30,035 nt of DNA, taken from CAZJAT01 sp964544145 (GTDB lineage: Bacteria > Hydrothermota > 32-111). The stretch is from positions 1 through 30,035 of the forward strand of contig CAZJAT010000021.1 of assembly GCA_964544145.1 (NCBI GenBank), read 5' to 3'. Shown here in pieces: positions 16,774 to 25,127 of the stretch. The notes below the pieces were generated by a model. It was not told where the DNA came from, did not search any database, and worked only from the letters and a program-made list of their open reading frames with translations. Each line of letters starts with the position of its first letter. The stretch's first letter is position 1. Both the position numbers and the translations under genes were made by a program.

Positions 16774-19700
16774 CTCACCACCTTTATTAATTTCTTATCC
16801 TGATAAATAATATCCTTTCTTCCGAAATAATTGAATGCCATCTTTATAATATAAACACCCGGAGCTATATATCCGGCAAAACCTTTTTCAGTATTTATTT
16901 TAAATGTATTAAATCCGTCATTAAAAGGAAATGATGATTTATCTGCTATGCCGCCTCTTGAATTGATAATACTGTATGTTAATATTCCTCCGCCATTTGA
17001 AAGAAATGAGATATTTGTAAATTCATCCGACGGATTAGGATATAATGTCAAATTTCTGAAATACTTAACTCCTGACATATGCTCCACAGTAAACAACTTA
17101 TTGCTTGACAGCAGTTTATTATTAAAAACTGTTATGCCCACAGTATCAGTCAGCTGATCAGAATCAATATCAAAATAAGTTTTATAAATATTTTTTTTAT
17201 TATCATAAATAAATTCCGATAATCTCTCAACTTTTCCATTAACAGTGATGACTGATTGATACTGTGCTAAATTACCTTGATAAACACCATATAAGTCATT
17301 CACGCTAATCTCAATTCTATATGATGAAGGAAGATGAATTGAACTGTCGATCTCAATACCCTCACTTCTTACTCTTATACTGGGATCTATATTATAATCA
17401 TCATTATTATTCAAATTAAGCAATACATTACTCCTGTTGTAACAGTAATGAATAATGTTATCTTCTGAATAAATTGCAGTTATCTCAAATATATCATAAT
17501 AATTTTTATCTGAAAGCGTATCAGGAAATGGCACTGCGATACTCAATTCATTTCCGGAAACACTGTACTGGCCTTTAAAAATAATACCATCGCTTTTATC
17601 ATAATATTGATATATATACGGTTCGCTGTGCTTATAATCATGAGAATCAAGATACTCGGGCTGATATACACACACAGATACATCCTTCAAAGAATTATCA
17701 GCAAAATATAAATGTATCGTATCCAATGTTCCGTAATCAAATGTATCATACTCTGTTGCTGAAATGTCATGTACTCGTTTTCTCATATCCATTACAGGGT
17801 CACCTATTATTACAAATTGTGTATTTGTCTTCCCATTTGTATTTACAATCGAATTATAATATTCACCAAGTGTACTAAATGTACCTGCTTTCAAATCTTC
17901 TGAAAAAATATTTTTAATGAGATCAACATTATTCCCATCGGAAGTGGCTCTTGTAGCAGCTAATGTAGCAGAAAATCCTGAATAGGGGAGTTTCTGGAAT
18001 ACATCCCCTATACTGCCATTATCATAATCAAATTGAGCAGCTGAACATGTACCCAAAACCCAAATCGGATAATTATATAGATTTGTCAAAACACCTATGT
18101 CATCCGGATATAGCAGTATATGTTCATGAGTCAATGTATAATTTGCTCCATGTCCGTAAAAATAACATACACCTACCCCTTTATTGAGGACTGCATCAAT
18201 ATCATAACGGACATCCCTCTTCTCTCCGGGATCATAGGGCCAATGCTCATCATATGTCTGTTTATCACCAATATAATCCATTAGGTATATCTTCTCTACA
18301 TGATAATCACCCTCAATTACATTGGCTAAATATTCTGCATTTCGAGTAAACCAATTTTCAGTAAAGGATGATGAAGTTCTGCTTGAATATTCATCATCTG
18401 CAATAATAAGAACTCTGTTCTGAGCATCCACATTCATTCGTTTTTCATAATCCATAATCTTCCGTAATGCATCTTTTGCTTCTCTTTCATTTAATGCAGT
18501 TATCCTTCCGGGTATTACGTCTATAAAATCATCATCTCCAACTACTGTGCAAAACCATCTGTCAGTCATAGAACTGATATATGAGGGAATAAGACCTTCC
18601 ACAAATATACCGTATCCATCCTCATATACGGGTACAATATTCCTCTTCACTGACGGATTAAGTATTTCTCTGTAATCATATGTCCCTGCTCCAAGAAGTA
18701 TTAAATACTCCGGTTTTATATTCCAATTTGCAAAAGCAAAATACATCAGCGATTTTATTGCCACAGGGCTTTGCCTTCCCAATGTAAAGGCATTGTATAT
18801 ATCATCAATTTCAAAAACCTTTACAGAATAACCCTGTTCTTCTCTATATTGTTTATATGCATTCACAGCATTACGCATTCCATTTCCCGTAATGATTATT
18901 ATTTCTGCTCCTACAAATGAATATGTACTCTTATTATCTACAAATTCTATTGAGGAAGGTATTTTCAAATCTTCTGATATAAAAAGCTTGGAAGGATTAT
19001 TCATAAGAATATTGAATGTACCCGTTTCCAATTCACCTATAAATTCATTGCTGTTCTTTAAATATACAAATTTATCCCCGCTGGTATTTATACTCAACCC
19101 TCTGTAATTAAGATTTTTAACACTAATTTCATTCTCCAAACCAATGTCTGACAGATACATAACCCTCATTTCATCAAGATACATTCTCTTATAGTATCCG
19201 TCAATTTTTCGAAGTAAGATTTCCATACGATTTGTTGTCTGTAAATTGAAAACCGGGAATACAATTGTTTGTGGAATACGGAGATTATGCATACCCGTTC
19301 CAAAGGAATATACAGTATCATCATTCAGTATGAAATCAATTGCAAATGTATCATCTGTTTCAAAAAATATTTTTATCTCAATTTCAGCAGTATCCGAAAC
19401 AGCATCCTCGGTATTGAATATAATCGAATAATTCATATCTGTACTGTCCGGCCCCATATCAAACTTCTTCCATGCCCATCCATAACCAGCTGCAAGCGGA
19501 CAAATGGAATCATAATGCATAATAAGCGTATTATTTATTCTATTATCATAATCTTCAAATGTTAATTCCGGATCATATGCTCTCAAAGGTGATTCAGATG
19601 AATTCAAAACAAGCATGAAGGTATTATTTACTGTGTATGGGTTATTGTATAGATCATAACCCTGATAAATATTTTTATCATCCCCATTAACACTCTCGCC

Positions 19701-20447
19701 GTAGAATAGTATATATTCACCCTTTTCAAAGATATTATCATTGTCGCCTTTGAATGCAAATGGTATCTTCACCGGGTTTCTGTAAACAAACATATCTGGA
19801 GTATCAGATCTTATCATCATTGAATCCGGAGTAAACATACATAATTTATAGGGGTCAATCATTGAAGGTATCAATCCGGCATTTTCTATATCTTCAGCAT
19901 CAATCCTGTAAATACCTGTTTCCTGAGTTTCTATCTTCAGATATGATGTAACCGAAATATCCTTAAATGACTGTATCGACAATGGAGATGTGTATTCTGC
20001 ATTAACAGCATTTGAATTTACTGCAAATCCGTCTTTTTTAATAAGCTGATTCTCAAAATCAACATCAATTGAATACTCATCATACAGCAGGACACTTCCT
20101 CCCTGTCTAACAAAAGGATTCAGTGTAATGTGAAGTACCCTCTGCAAACCTATGTAAATCTCTTCTGATTGATATAACGGCTGCTCATTTAAGCTTGTTT
20201 CAACTGTTTTAGGCATACCATTATATGAAACATGTATATTATATGAACCCGTTCTGGGAAGATTAATGTGAAAATGCTTCAGTATCTGTGTATCTGATTC
20301 CATTGCGGCATTAAATATATTATCAGACATAGGATGATATTGCAGGGACACTCTGTTATTGTTTATTGATTTTTCCAGTGAACCGGCCCACAGAAAAACC
20401 GTACATATCAGCAAAATAAGAGCTGCGGATATCCTTTTTGTATTCAT
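16770..20447 (-). CDS. Secreted C25 (gingipain family) cysteine peptidase, PorU-like, with T9SS sorting domain
   Basis: A 1225-residue secreted protein. Order: signal peptide (MNTKRISAALILLICTVFLW), a long beta-rich N-terminal region (about 25-505), the C25 peptidase domain (about 510-890) and a T9SS sorting domain (about 1125-1225; LTLYPNPS, then GVYIIKM). In the peptidase domain CYFYGHGANY holds His766 and VLGTCSAAQFD holds Cys801, the catalytic pair of gingipains. The size, the long N-terminal beta region and the C25 core resemble PorU, the sortase of the type IX secretion system, so it could be that sortase or a cargo peptidase. No other T9SS machinery gene lies in this window. It starts at an ATGA overlap with the Trm112-like gene. 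Confidence 0.88.
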   Translation of the reverse strand: MNTKRISAALILLICTVFLWAGSLEKSINNNRVSLQYHPMSDNIFNAAMESDTQILKHFHINLPRTGSYNIHVSYNGMPKTVETSLNEQPLYQSEEIYIGLQRVLHITLNPFVRQGGSVLLYDEYSIDVDFENQLIKKDGFAVNSNAVNAEYTSPLSIQSFKDISVTSYLKIETQETGIYRIDAEDIENAGLIPSMIDPYKLCMFTPDSMMIRSDTPDMFVYRNPVKIPFAFKGDNDNIFEKGEYILFYGESVNGDDKNIYQGYDLYNNPYTVNNTFMLVLNSSESPLRAYDPELTFEDYDNRINNTLIMHYDSICPLAAGYGWAWKKFDMGPDSTDMNYSIIFNTEDAVSDTAEIEIKIFFETDDTFAIDFILNDDTVYSFGTGMHNLRIPQTIVFPVFNLQTTNRMEILLRKIDGYYKRMYLDEMRVMYLSDIGLENEISVKNLNYRGLSINTSGDKFVYLKNSNEFIGELETGTFNILMNNPSKLFISEDLKIPSSIEFVDNKSTYSFVGAEIIIITGNGMRNAVNAYKQYREEQGYSVKVFEIDDIYNAFTLGRQSPVAIKSLMYFAFANWNIKPEYLILLGAGTYDYREILNPSVKRNIVPVYEDGYGIFVEGLIPSYISSMTDRWFCTVVGDDDFIDVIPGRITALNEREAKDALRKIMDYEKRMNVDAQNRVLIIADDEYSSRTSSSFTENWFTRNAEYLANVIEGDYHVEKIYLMDYIGDKQTYDEHWPYDPGEKRDVRYDIDAVLNKGVGVCYFYGHGANYTLTHEHILLYPDDIGVLTNLYNYPIWVLGTCSAAQFDYDNGSIGDVFQKLPYSGFSATLAATRATSDGNNVDLIKNIFSEDLKAGTFSTLGEYYNSIVNTNGKTNTQFVIIGDPVMDMRKRVHDISATEYDTFDYGTLDTIHLYFADNSLKDVSVCVYQPEYLDSHDYKHSEPYIYQYYDKSDGIIFKGQYSVSGNELSIAVPFPDTLSDKNYYDIFEITAIYSEDNIIHYCYNRSNVLLNLNNNDDYNIDPSIRVRSEGIEIDSSIHLPSSYRIEISVNDLYGVYQGNLAQYQSVITVNGKVERLSEFIYDNKKNIYKTYFDIDSDQLTDTVGITVFNNKLLSSNKLFTVEHMSGVKYFRNLTLYPNPSDEFTNISFLSNGGGILTYSIINSRGGIADKSSFPFNDGFNTFKINTEKGFAGYIAPGVYIIKMAFNYFGRKDIIYQDKKLIKVVR

Positions 20448-20617
20448 TCGCCTTCTAAGGGTTTTGCCTTATCAATAAGCAGAATTGGAATATTATTTTT
20501 AACTTCATAATATATCCCATCCTTTCTGCATATCAGGATATCCTTCTTTTCATTGTATTCCAGCTCACCCTTACATTTAGGACATGCAAGTATATCGAGT
20601 AATTTCTTTTCCAGCAT
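20444..20617 (-). CDS. Trm112-like zinc-binding small protein
   Basis: A 57-residue protein of the Trm112/UPF0434 (YcaR) family: MLEKKLLDILACPKCKGEL, one CPxC pair (Cys12, Cys15) plus a lone Cys30, and the family ending YEVKNNIPILLID. Function of bacterial members is uncertain; eukaryotic and archaeal Trm112 activates methyltransferases, but no partner is evident here. The ATG at 20617 is preceded by a strong site (AAAGGGGG). It lies 10 bases after the lipoprotein gene and overlaps the C25 gene by four bases (ATGA), so it belongs to the operon. Confidence 0.85.
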   Translation of the reverse strand: MLEKKLLDILACPKCKGELEYNEKKDILICRKDGIYYEVKNNIPILLIDKAKPLEGE

Positions 20618-20627
20618 AAATCCCCCT

Positions 20628-21653
20628 TTATTGGAATTCTATTAGAGCAAAAATATATGCAGATAAATATTCCGGCATTTCCGTAATTACAAATCTGTCA
20701 TCTATTTTATCCAGATTAAATATATAATCATTAGTAAATATGCATAATTTATCATTGTCCGGTAATTCCTCGTCTTCTATTATCATATCAACATAGGGTC
20801 CTCTGCTTACAGGTATTATATTGACATTTTTGAACACTCTAATTGTATCAATGATTACAGCTGTGTTTTTTTTATTACCATTTATATACTTTTCATCATT
20901 CTCTTCCATAGGTTCTGTGTACTTATATACACCGGCATATACACTTTCTTCAGTAAGAAGCATCTCAATCCTCTTATCAAAATCATTATAAAGCTCAATA
21001 ATACCTTTCTTGATAGTGCCATTTCCCGTCATTTCAAGACGCTTTCTCAGAATATCCTCATTAATTGTATAAGCATTTTTCATCTCTGATACCACTTTTC
21101 TGCTCGGTGTAATATATATTGAATTGTTATATGTGATATTTATAGTCAGTGTCAATTCATCATCTTTAACCTTCACCGATTTTAATAATCCCTCTGAACT
21201 CGTGATGACTGTACCTTCATGCCTGTAATTCAGAGGACTTATGAACACAGTATTTATATCAGCAGTGAATTTAAATCCATTACCGCTTATTTCGGCATTT
21301 GTTAATTTATCTGATATGATGCAATTGGAAACAAATTCACCAGGATTAATTGGATAATCATATCTGATTTCTTCCCCTGTAATACGGTCATACCATGCTC
21401 CATCAAAATACACATTGTAAATCGTCTTCTCATCATCTATCTTCATATATCCATTCATTTCAATTCTACCCAATGCATCCTTTTTGCCTTCATAATAAAG
21501 ACTTACAAGTCCCTTTTCAGCAGAAATCCTGAATTCATAAGGTCTATTAAGGCCGGATATAATCCAATTACGTTCAATATCAATCGGTTCAATAGGCTGT
21601 TTTGCACAAGATATTATGAGAATGAAGATTAAAACAAAAGATATCTGTTTCAT
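20628..21653 (-). CDS. Lipoprotein of unknown function
   Basis: A 341-residue protein with a lipoprotein signal (MKQISFVLIFILIISC, lipobox IISC, Cys16) and a beta-rich body without a recognised domain. It contains repeated patterns such as ISAEKGLVSLYYEGK, EIRYDYPINPGEF and DELTLTINITYNNSIYI, and an acidic segment (EPMEENDEKY). The residue after the cysteine is alanine, compatible with outer-membrane sorting. It overlaps the cytidine deaminase by four bases and lies 10 bases before the Trm112-like gene, making it the second gene of the operon. Confidence 0.75.
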   Translation of the reverse strand: MKQISFVLIFILIISCAKQPIEPIDIERNWIISGLNRPYEFRISAEKGLVSLYYEGKKDALGRIEMNGYMKIDDEKTIYNVYFDGAWYDRITGEEIRYDYPINPGEFVSNCIISDKLTNAEISGNGFKFTADINTVFISPLNYRHEGTVITSSEGLLKSVKVKDDELTLTINITYNNSIYITPSRKVVSEMKNAYTINEDILRKRLEMTGNGTIKKGIIELYNDFDKRIEMLLTEESVYAGVYKYTEPMEENDEKYINGNKKNTAVIIDTIRVFKNVNIIPVSRGPYVDMIIEDEELPDNDKLCIFTNDYIFNLDKIDDRFVITEMPEYLSAYIFALIEFQ

Positions 21654-22027
21654 AGTGCAAAATTTTTAGGTAACAGATCCTTTAATGTATATGTCTCTTC
21701 AATTTCATCATTACAAACCGTTATAAGGGTTTGTTCTTGAGCAAATTCCGTAATAACCTGAAGACATGCTCCGCATGGGTAAGGAATTATACTATTTTCC
21801 GAATAGATATAGACATGTGATACAACGTTCTTGCCATCTATAATGGCCTTGAATATTGCTGCCCTCTCAGCACAGATTGTTAAGGAATATGACGCATTTT
21901 CGATATTTGCACCAGTATAAAGAGAACCATCCTCTGCCTCCACTACTGCGGAAACCCTGTAATGAGAATAGGGACTGTATGATTGCTGTATTGTTTCCTT
22001 AAGCATATTGAATATATTTTTATTCAT
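21650..22027 (-). CDS. cdd: Cytidine deaminase
   Basis: Deaminates cytidine and deoxycytidine to uridine and deoxyuridine, feeding the phosphorylase later in the operon. The 125-residue form has SYSPYSHYRVSAVV (16-29), ENASYSLTICAERAA with Cys52 and catalytic Glu54, and PCGACLQV with Cys85 and Cys88: the complete zinc site of the small homotetrameric class. The start is taken as the ATG at 22027, which places the PYS motif about as far from the N-terminus as in B. subtilis Cdd; the open frame continues upstream to 22099, but that part runs through the promoter. No ribosome binding site precedes the ATG, and the predicted transcription start falls on it, so a leaderless mRNA is possible. First gene of the twelve-gene run. 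Confidence 0.93.
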   Translation of the reverse strand: MNKNIFNMLKETIQQSYSPYSHYRVSAVVEAEDGSLYTGANIENASYSLTICAERAAIFKAIIDGKNVVSHVYIYSENSIIPYPCGACLQVITEFAQEQTLITVCNDEIEETYTLKDLLPKNFAL

Positions 22028-22034
22028 AATATTA

Positions 22035-22062
22035 AATATATAATAAATATAATAACAGTCAA
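22035..22062 (-). promoter_or_regulatory. Predicted promoter of the cdd-to-ffh operon
   Basis: Minus-strand TTGACT (22057-22062), 16-base spacer, TATATT (22035-22040). Only seven bases separate the -10 from the ATG of cdd, so transcription would start at or next to the start codon. Confidence 0.6.
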
Positions 22063-22099
22063 GGGTTATAAAAAAATTGAAATTATCTATATTAATCAT

Positions 22100-22124
22100 A
22101 AAAAACCCCGGAAATACCGGGGTT
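22100..22124 (-). terminator. Rho-independent terminator of the acidic lipoprotein gene
   Basis: Minus strand reads AACCCCGG, loop TATTT, CCGGGGTT followed by a run of T: an eight-pair stem with a strong GC core, closed by T residues in the minus direction. It lies 46 bases after the stop of the gene ending at 22171 and just before the cdd promoter, insulating the two units. Confidence 0.93.
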
Positions 22125-22170
22125 CATTATTCACACTCAATATTAAGTGATTTTCAATTCAAATAGAACT

Positions 22171-22647
22171 CTATTTCTCCATAAAATCAAATTTCACTGT
22201 TGCATCATAACCATTTGCATCTTCATCAATATCAACTGTATTTACATATAAATAGTACTCATTCAATTCAGATGTAATTATATAATAGGTATGCCCTTCT
22301 TCAACATAAACATCCCATTCAATAGGATCCGGTATCAATTCATCATCCGACAGATTCAATGCATCATCAATAGATATTGCTCCAAGGTCAAGAATGAATG
22401 TGGCATTTCCGCCCCAATCATACATCTGTAATGCAGGTGCAGGTCCATCATTGTCATACCAAGGTTCCAAAACCAAGTCAGCATCATCCTGATCAGCATC
22501 TCCCCATTCCATTTCAGTTTTGGTTTCTAAGTCATAAATAGTTGATGTCGTAACCTTTCCTGAATCATAAGGTAAAAACATTGCAATCAGTGAACAACTT
22601 GTTAAAGCAAAAATCACGATAGCAAAAGCAATAAATAATTTCTTCAA
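22171..22647 (-). CDS. Small acidic lipoprotein, unknown function
   Basis: A 158-residue lipoprotein (MKKLFIAFAIVIFALTSC, lipobox LTSC, Cys18). The mature part is strongly acidic (for example WGDADQDDADLVLE and DIDEDANGYD) and rich in beta-forming residues near the end, where Tyr and Asp cluster (GHTYYIITSELNEYYLYV). No domain is recognised. The start codon is TTG with a near-perfect site (AAAGGAGGT) six or so bases upstream, and the gene has its own promoter and terminator, so it forms a single-gene unit that may be well expressed. Confidence 0.85.
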   Translation of the reverse strand: MKKLFIAFAIVIFALTSCSLIAMFLPYDSGKVTTSTIYDLETKTEMEWGDADQDDADLVLEPWYDNDGPAPALQMYDWGGNATFILDLGAISIDDALNLSDDELIPDPIEWDVYVEEGHTYYIITSELNEYYLYVNTVDIDEDANGYDATVKFDFMEK

Positions 22648-22668
22648 TGTACCTCCTTTTTTTTATCT

Positions 22669-22696
22669 ATTGTACATAAAGTTATTTTTTTTGCAA
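22669..22696 (-). promoter_or_regulatory. Predicted promoter of the acidic lipoprotein gene
   Basis: Minus-strand TTGCAA (22691-22696), 16-base spacer, TACAAT (22669-22674), giving a leader of about 20 bases that contains AAAGGAGGT. It sits back to back with the plus-strand promoter at 22703-22730. Confidence 0.55.
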
Positions 22697-22702
22697 GTAT
22701 TG

Positions 22703-22730
22703 TTTACAAAAAGATATATTTAAGTAAAAT
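22703..22730 (+). promoter_or_regulatory. Predicted promoter of the M28 peptidase / glycosyltransferase unit
   Basis: TTTACA (22703-22708), 16-base spacer, TAAAAT (22725-22730), followed by AAGGAGGT and the ATG at 22753. Confidence 0.55.
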
Positions 22731-22752
22731 CAAAGGATACAAGGAGGTATCA

Positions 22753-24024
22753 ATGAGACCTGCAATTGATATTATGACAGCAATAAGGGGTGTTCGTATT
22801 TCCGGTACAAAGGAAGCTGTTCGGGCTTCTGCAGTTATTTATAATTATTTTAAGAAATGCAATATATCAGTAAAGAAAGAAACATTTTCACATTTCATAT
22901 CAGATACACAGGAAAGCACAATAAAGGCGGGGAAAATTGTGATTAAAGGTATACCATACGGATTGACTGTGCCGTATAAAATTAAGGGCGAACTTTTATG
23001 TATTGACAGTATATCTTCTTTGCTGAATATTTCTGCGGATGTGAAAAATAAAATTGTTTTAACAAGAGAAAGGCCAAAACCTGCACAGTATAAAAAACTG
23101 AAAAGCAAGGGACTTAAAGGAATAATATCGGTATCACGTTTTGATGGGAATATATCTTCATTACATTTGAGCGAGTGGATGATTAAAGAAAAATGTATTA
23201 TACCTGCTATTGATATTTCATTTGATGATGCTGTTAAATTGAGAAAAAAAGTGCAGACAATTGTCAGTATTTCGGGAAAAGGGAAAACGGGAAAAATAAA
23301 AGCAGCAAATATTATTGCAGATATCAAGGGAACAAATAAGACAGATGAAACATTACTTATAACGGCTCATTATGATTCTGTTCCATTTTCACCCGGGGCT
23401 TCCGACAATGCAGGCGGTATAGGTGCCATTTATGAATTGATAAAGATTTTCAGTGAAAAACCTGCAAAACGCAATCTCAGATTCATTGCTTTTTCAGGTG
23501 AAGAATGGGGATTATGGGGTTCCAGATATTATTTCCACTCTCATTATAATGAAATGAAAAATATCATAGGTGGAATAAATGTGGATGTAGCGGGCGATGT
23601 ATTGGGACTCAATTACTGCAAGGTAACAGGCAATGACCGATTATTACATACTGTAAACAATATTGCAGATATAAGTGGTTTATCCATGAATATCTCCAAG
23701 GACATATATTCATCAGACAATATGCCTTTCAATCATAATGGCATACCATTTATCAATGTATTCAGGGGAGGCGGAAAACCCTCTGTCTATATTCATACTA
23801 AAAATGATACAATGGAGCATATTATTGAAGAATCATTTGATGATATAATTGATTTCTGTTCCCTATTCATTGATAAAACAGGAAATGCCGAGAGAAATAT
23901 TATTGACAGACACATTGATGATGATACTGTTAAAAAGATAGATTCATACTTCAAAATGAGAGGTATCCCAAAGGAGCACATAACAGATTCCCTGCCATTT
24001 GCAAAGAAAAAGGCGGGTAAATGA
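22753..24024 (+). CDS. M28-family zinc aminopeptidase, cytoplasmic form
   Basis: A 423-residue metallopeptidase of family M28 that would remove N-terminal residues from peptides using two zinc ions. All ligand positions are visible: ITAHYDS (His206), ASDNAGG (Asp218), FSGEEWGLWGS (Glu250/Glu251), INVDVAGD (Asp278) and YIHTKND (His348). Residues about 60-190 form a PA-like inserted domain. There is no signal peptide (MRPAIDIMTAIRG), unlike many M28 enzymes, so it probably acts in the cytoplasm on imported peptides. AAGGAGGT precedes the ATG. It overlaps the glycosyltransferase by four bases. Confidence 0.9.
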   Translation: MRPAIDIMTAIRGVRISGTKEAVRASAVIYNYFKKCNISVKKETFSHFISDTQESTIKAGKIVIKGIPYGLTVPYKIKGELLCIDSISSLLNISADVKNKIVLTRERPKPAQYKKLKSKGLKGIISVSRFDGNISSLHLSEWMIKEKCIIPAIDISFDDAVKLRKKVQTIVSISGKGKTGKIKAANIIADIKGTNKTDETLLITAHYDSVPFSPGASDNAGGIGAIYELIKIFSEKPAKRNLRFIAFSGEEWGLWGSRYYFHSHYNEMKNIIGGINVDVAGDVLGLNYCKVTGNDRLLHTVNNIADISGLSMNISKDIYSSDNMPFNHNGIPFINVFRGGGKPSVYIHTKNDTMEHIIEESFDDIIDFCSLFIDKTGNAERNIIDRHIDDDTVKKIDSYFKMRGIPKEHITDSLPFAKKKAGK

Positions 24025-25127
24025 AAATAGCTATAGTACATGATTATTTAAATCAATACGGCGGTGCTGAAAGAGTGCTTGAGACATTTTTGGAGATATG
24101 GCCTGAAGCAGATGTATATACACTGCTTTATGACAGAAAACAATTGTCCGGCCCACTCAAAACCAGGCCTGTGAAGGTGTCCTTCCTTAACAGATTCCCT
24201 TTTGGCAGACTATATTATGAGTATCTTCTTCCATTCTATCCCATAGCAGTTGAGAAATTTGATACAAGAGAGTATAATATCATCATTTCCAGTTCAACAG
24301 CTTGGTCTAAAGGCACATTAACAGGATTAAGGACATGCCACATTGCATATTGTTATAATCCAATGCGTTTTGCATGGGACTCATTTTTCTCTATTATCAA
24401 TGCGAAAGGGTTAATCGCAAAAGCTCTTTCAGCTATAATCTCATATCTGCGTTTGTGGGATTTTGCATCATCAAAAAGACCTGATAAATATTTTACAATA
24501 TCAAAGTTTGTAAAAAAACGTATAAAAAAATATTATCACCTCGAATCAGATATCATTTACCCTCCTGTAAACACTGAATTTTTTATTCCTGATTCAGGAA
24601 AAAGACAGGAAGAGTTTTTTCTGCTTGTTTCCCGTTTAAAACCATATAAGAAAATTGAAGTTGCCATTAAGGCATTTAATCGTCTGGGATTGCCTCTAAT
24701 TATTATCGGTGAAGGTGCTCATAAAAATGAATTAAAAGCTATGGCGGGTAAAAATATACAATTTTTATCAAATGTAGATGATAGAAAACTGCTCTCCTAT
24801 TATCAGAGATGTAAAGCATTCGTATTTCCTTCAGAAGAAGATTTTGGTATCGTGCCGCTTGAGGCTCAGTCATGCGGGAAGCCGGTTATTGCATATAAGG
24901 GAGGCGGCTCCTTGGAAACAATTGTTGAAGGTGTAACCGGTGAGTTTTTCTATCCCCAAACACCTGAAGCTTTAGCTGAAACAGTAGAATCATTTGATTG
25001 TTCCAAGTACAATGCAGATGATATCCGTCACAATGCAATGAAATTTGCTAAGGAAAATTTTAAAAAGGAATTTAAAAACAAGGTTGAGTCTTTCTACGCA
25101 GAATACATGAGAGAATTGGAGGAGTAA
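24021..25127 (+). CDS. Glycosyltransferase family 4 (GT-B fold)
   Basis: A 368-residue glycosyltransferase that transfers a sugar from a nucleotide donor in the cytoplasm, probably for lipopolysaccharide, capsule or another surface glycan. The N-terminal Rossmann domain starts KIAIVHDYLNQYGGAERVLE (2-21), with the glycine loop typical of GT4. The C-terminal domain has LLVSRLKPYKKIEVAIKAF and the EX7E motif SEEDFGIVPLEAQSCGKPV (Glu273 and Glu281). The substrate cannot be told, though mannosyltransferases of the WbaZ type begin in this way. It overlaps the M28 gene by four bases and the next gene by one. Confidence 0.92.
   Translation: MKIAIVHDYLNQYGGAERVLETFLEIWPEADVYTLLYDRKQLSGPLKTRPVKVSFLNRFPFGRLYYEYLLPFYPIAVEKFDTREYNIIISSSTAWSKGTLTGLRTCHIAYCYNPMRFAWDSFFSIINAKGLIAKALSAIISYLRLWDFASSKRPDKYFTISKFVKKRIKKYYHLESDIIYPPVNTEFFIPDSGKRQEEFFLLVSRLKPYKKIEVAIKAFNRLGLPLIIIGEGAHKNELKAMAGKNIQFLSNVDDRKLLSYYQRCKAFVFPSEEDFGIVPLEAQSCGKPVIAYKGGGSLETIVEGVTGEFFYPQTPEALAETVESFDCSKYNADDIRHNAMKFAKENFKKEFKNKVESFYAEYMRELEE

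Noticed and set aside
22028..22099. Upstream extension of cytidine deaminase by 24 residues
   Set aside because: It reads through the predicted promoter towards the terminator, and the family starts close to the PYS motif.
22845..23327. Minus-strand frame of 160 residues inside the M28 gene
   Set aside because: Shadow of the real gene; hydrophobic composition results from the complementary frame, and no ribosome binding site is seen.
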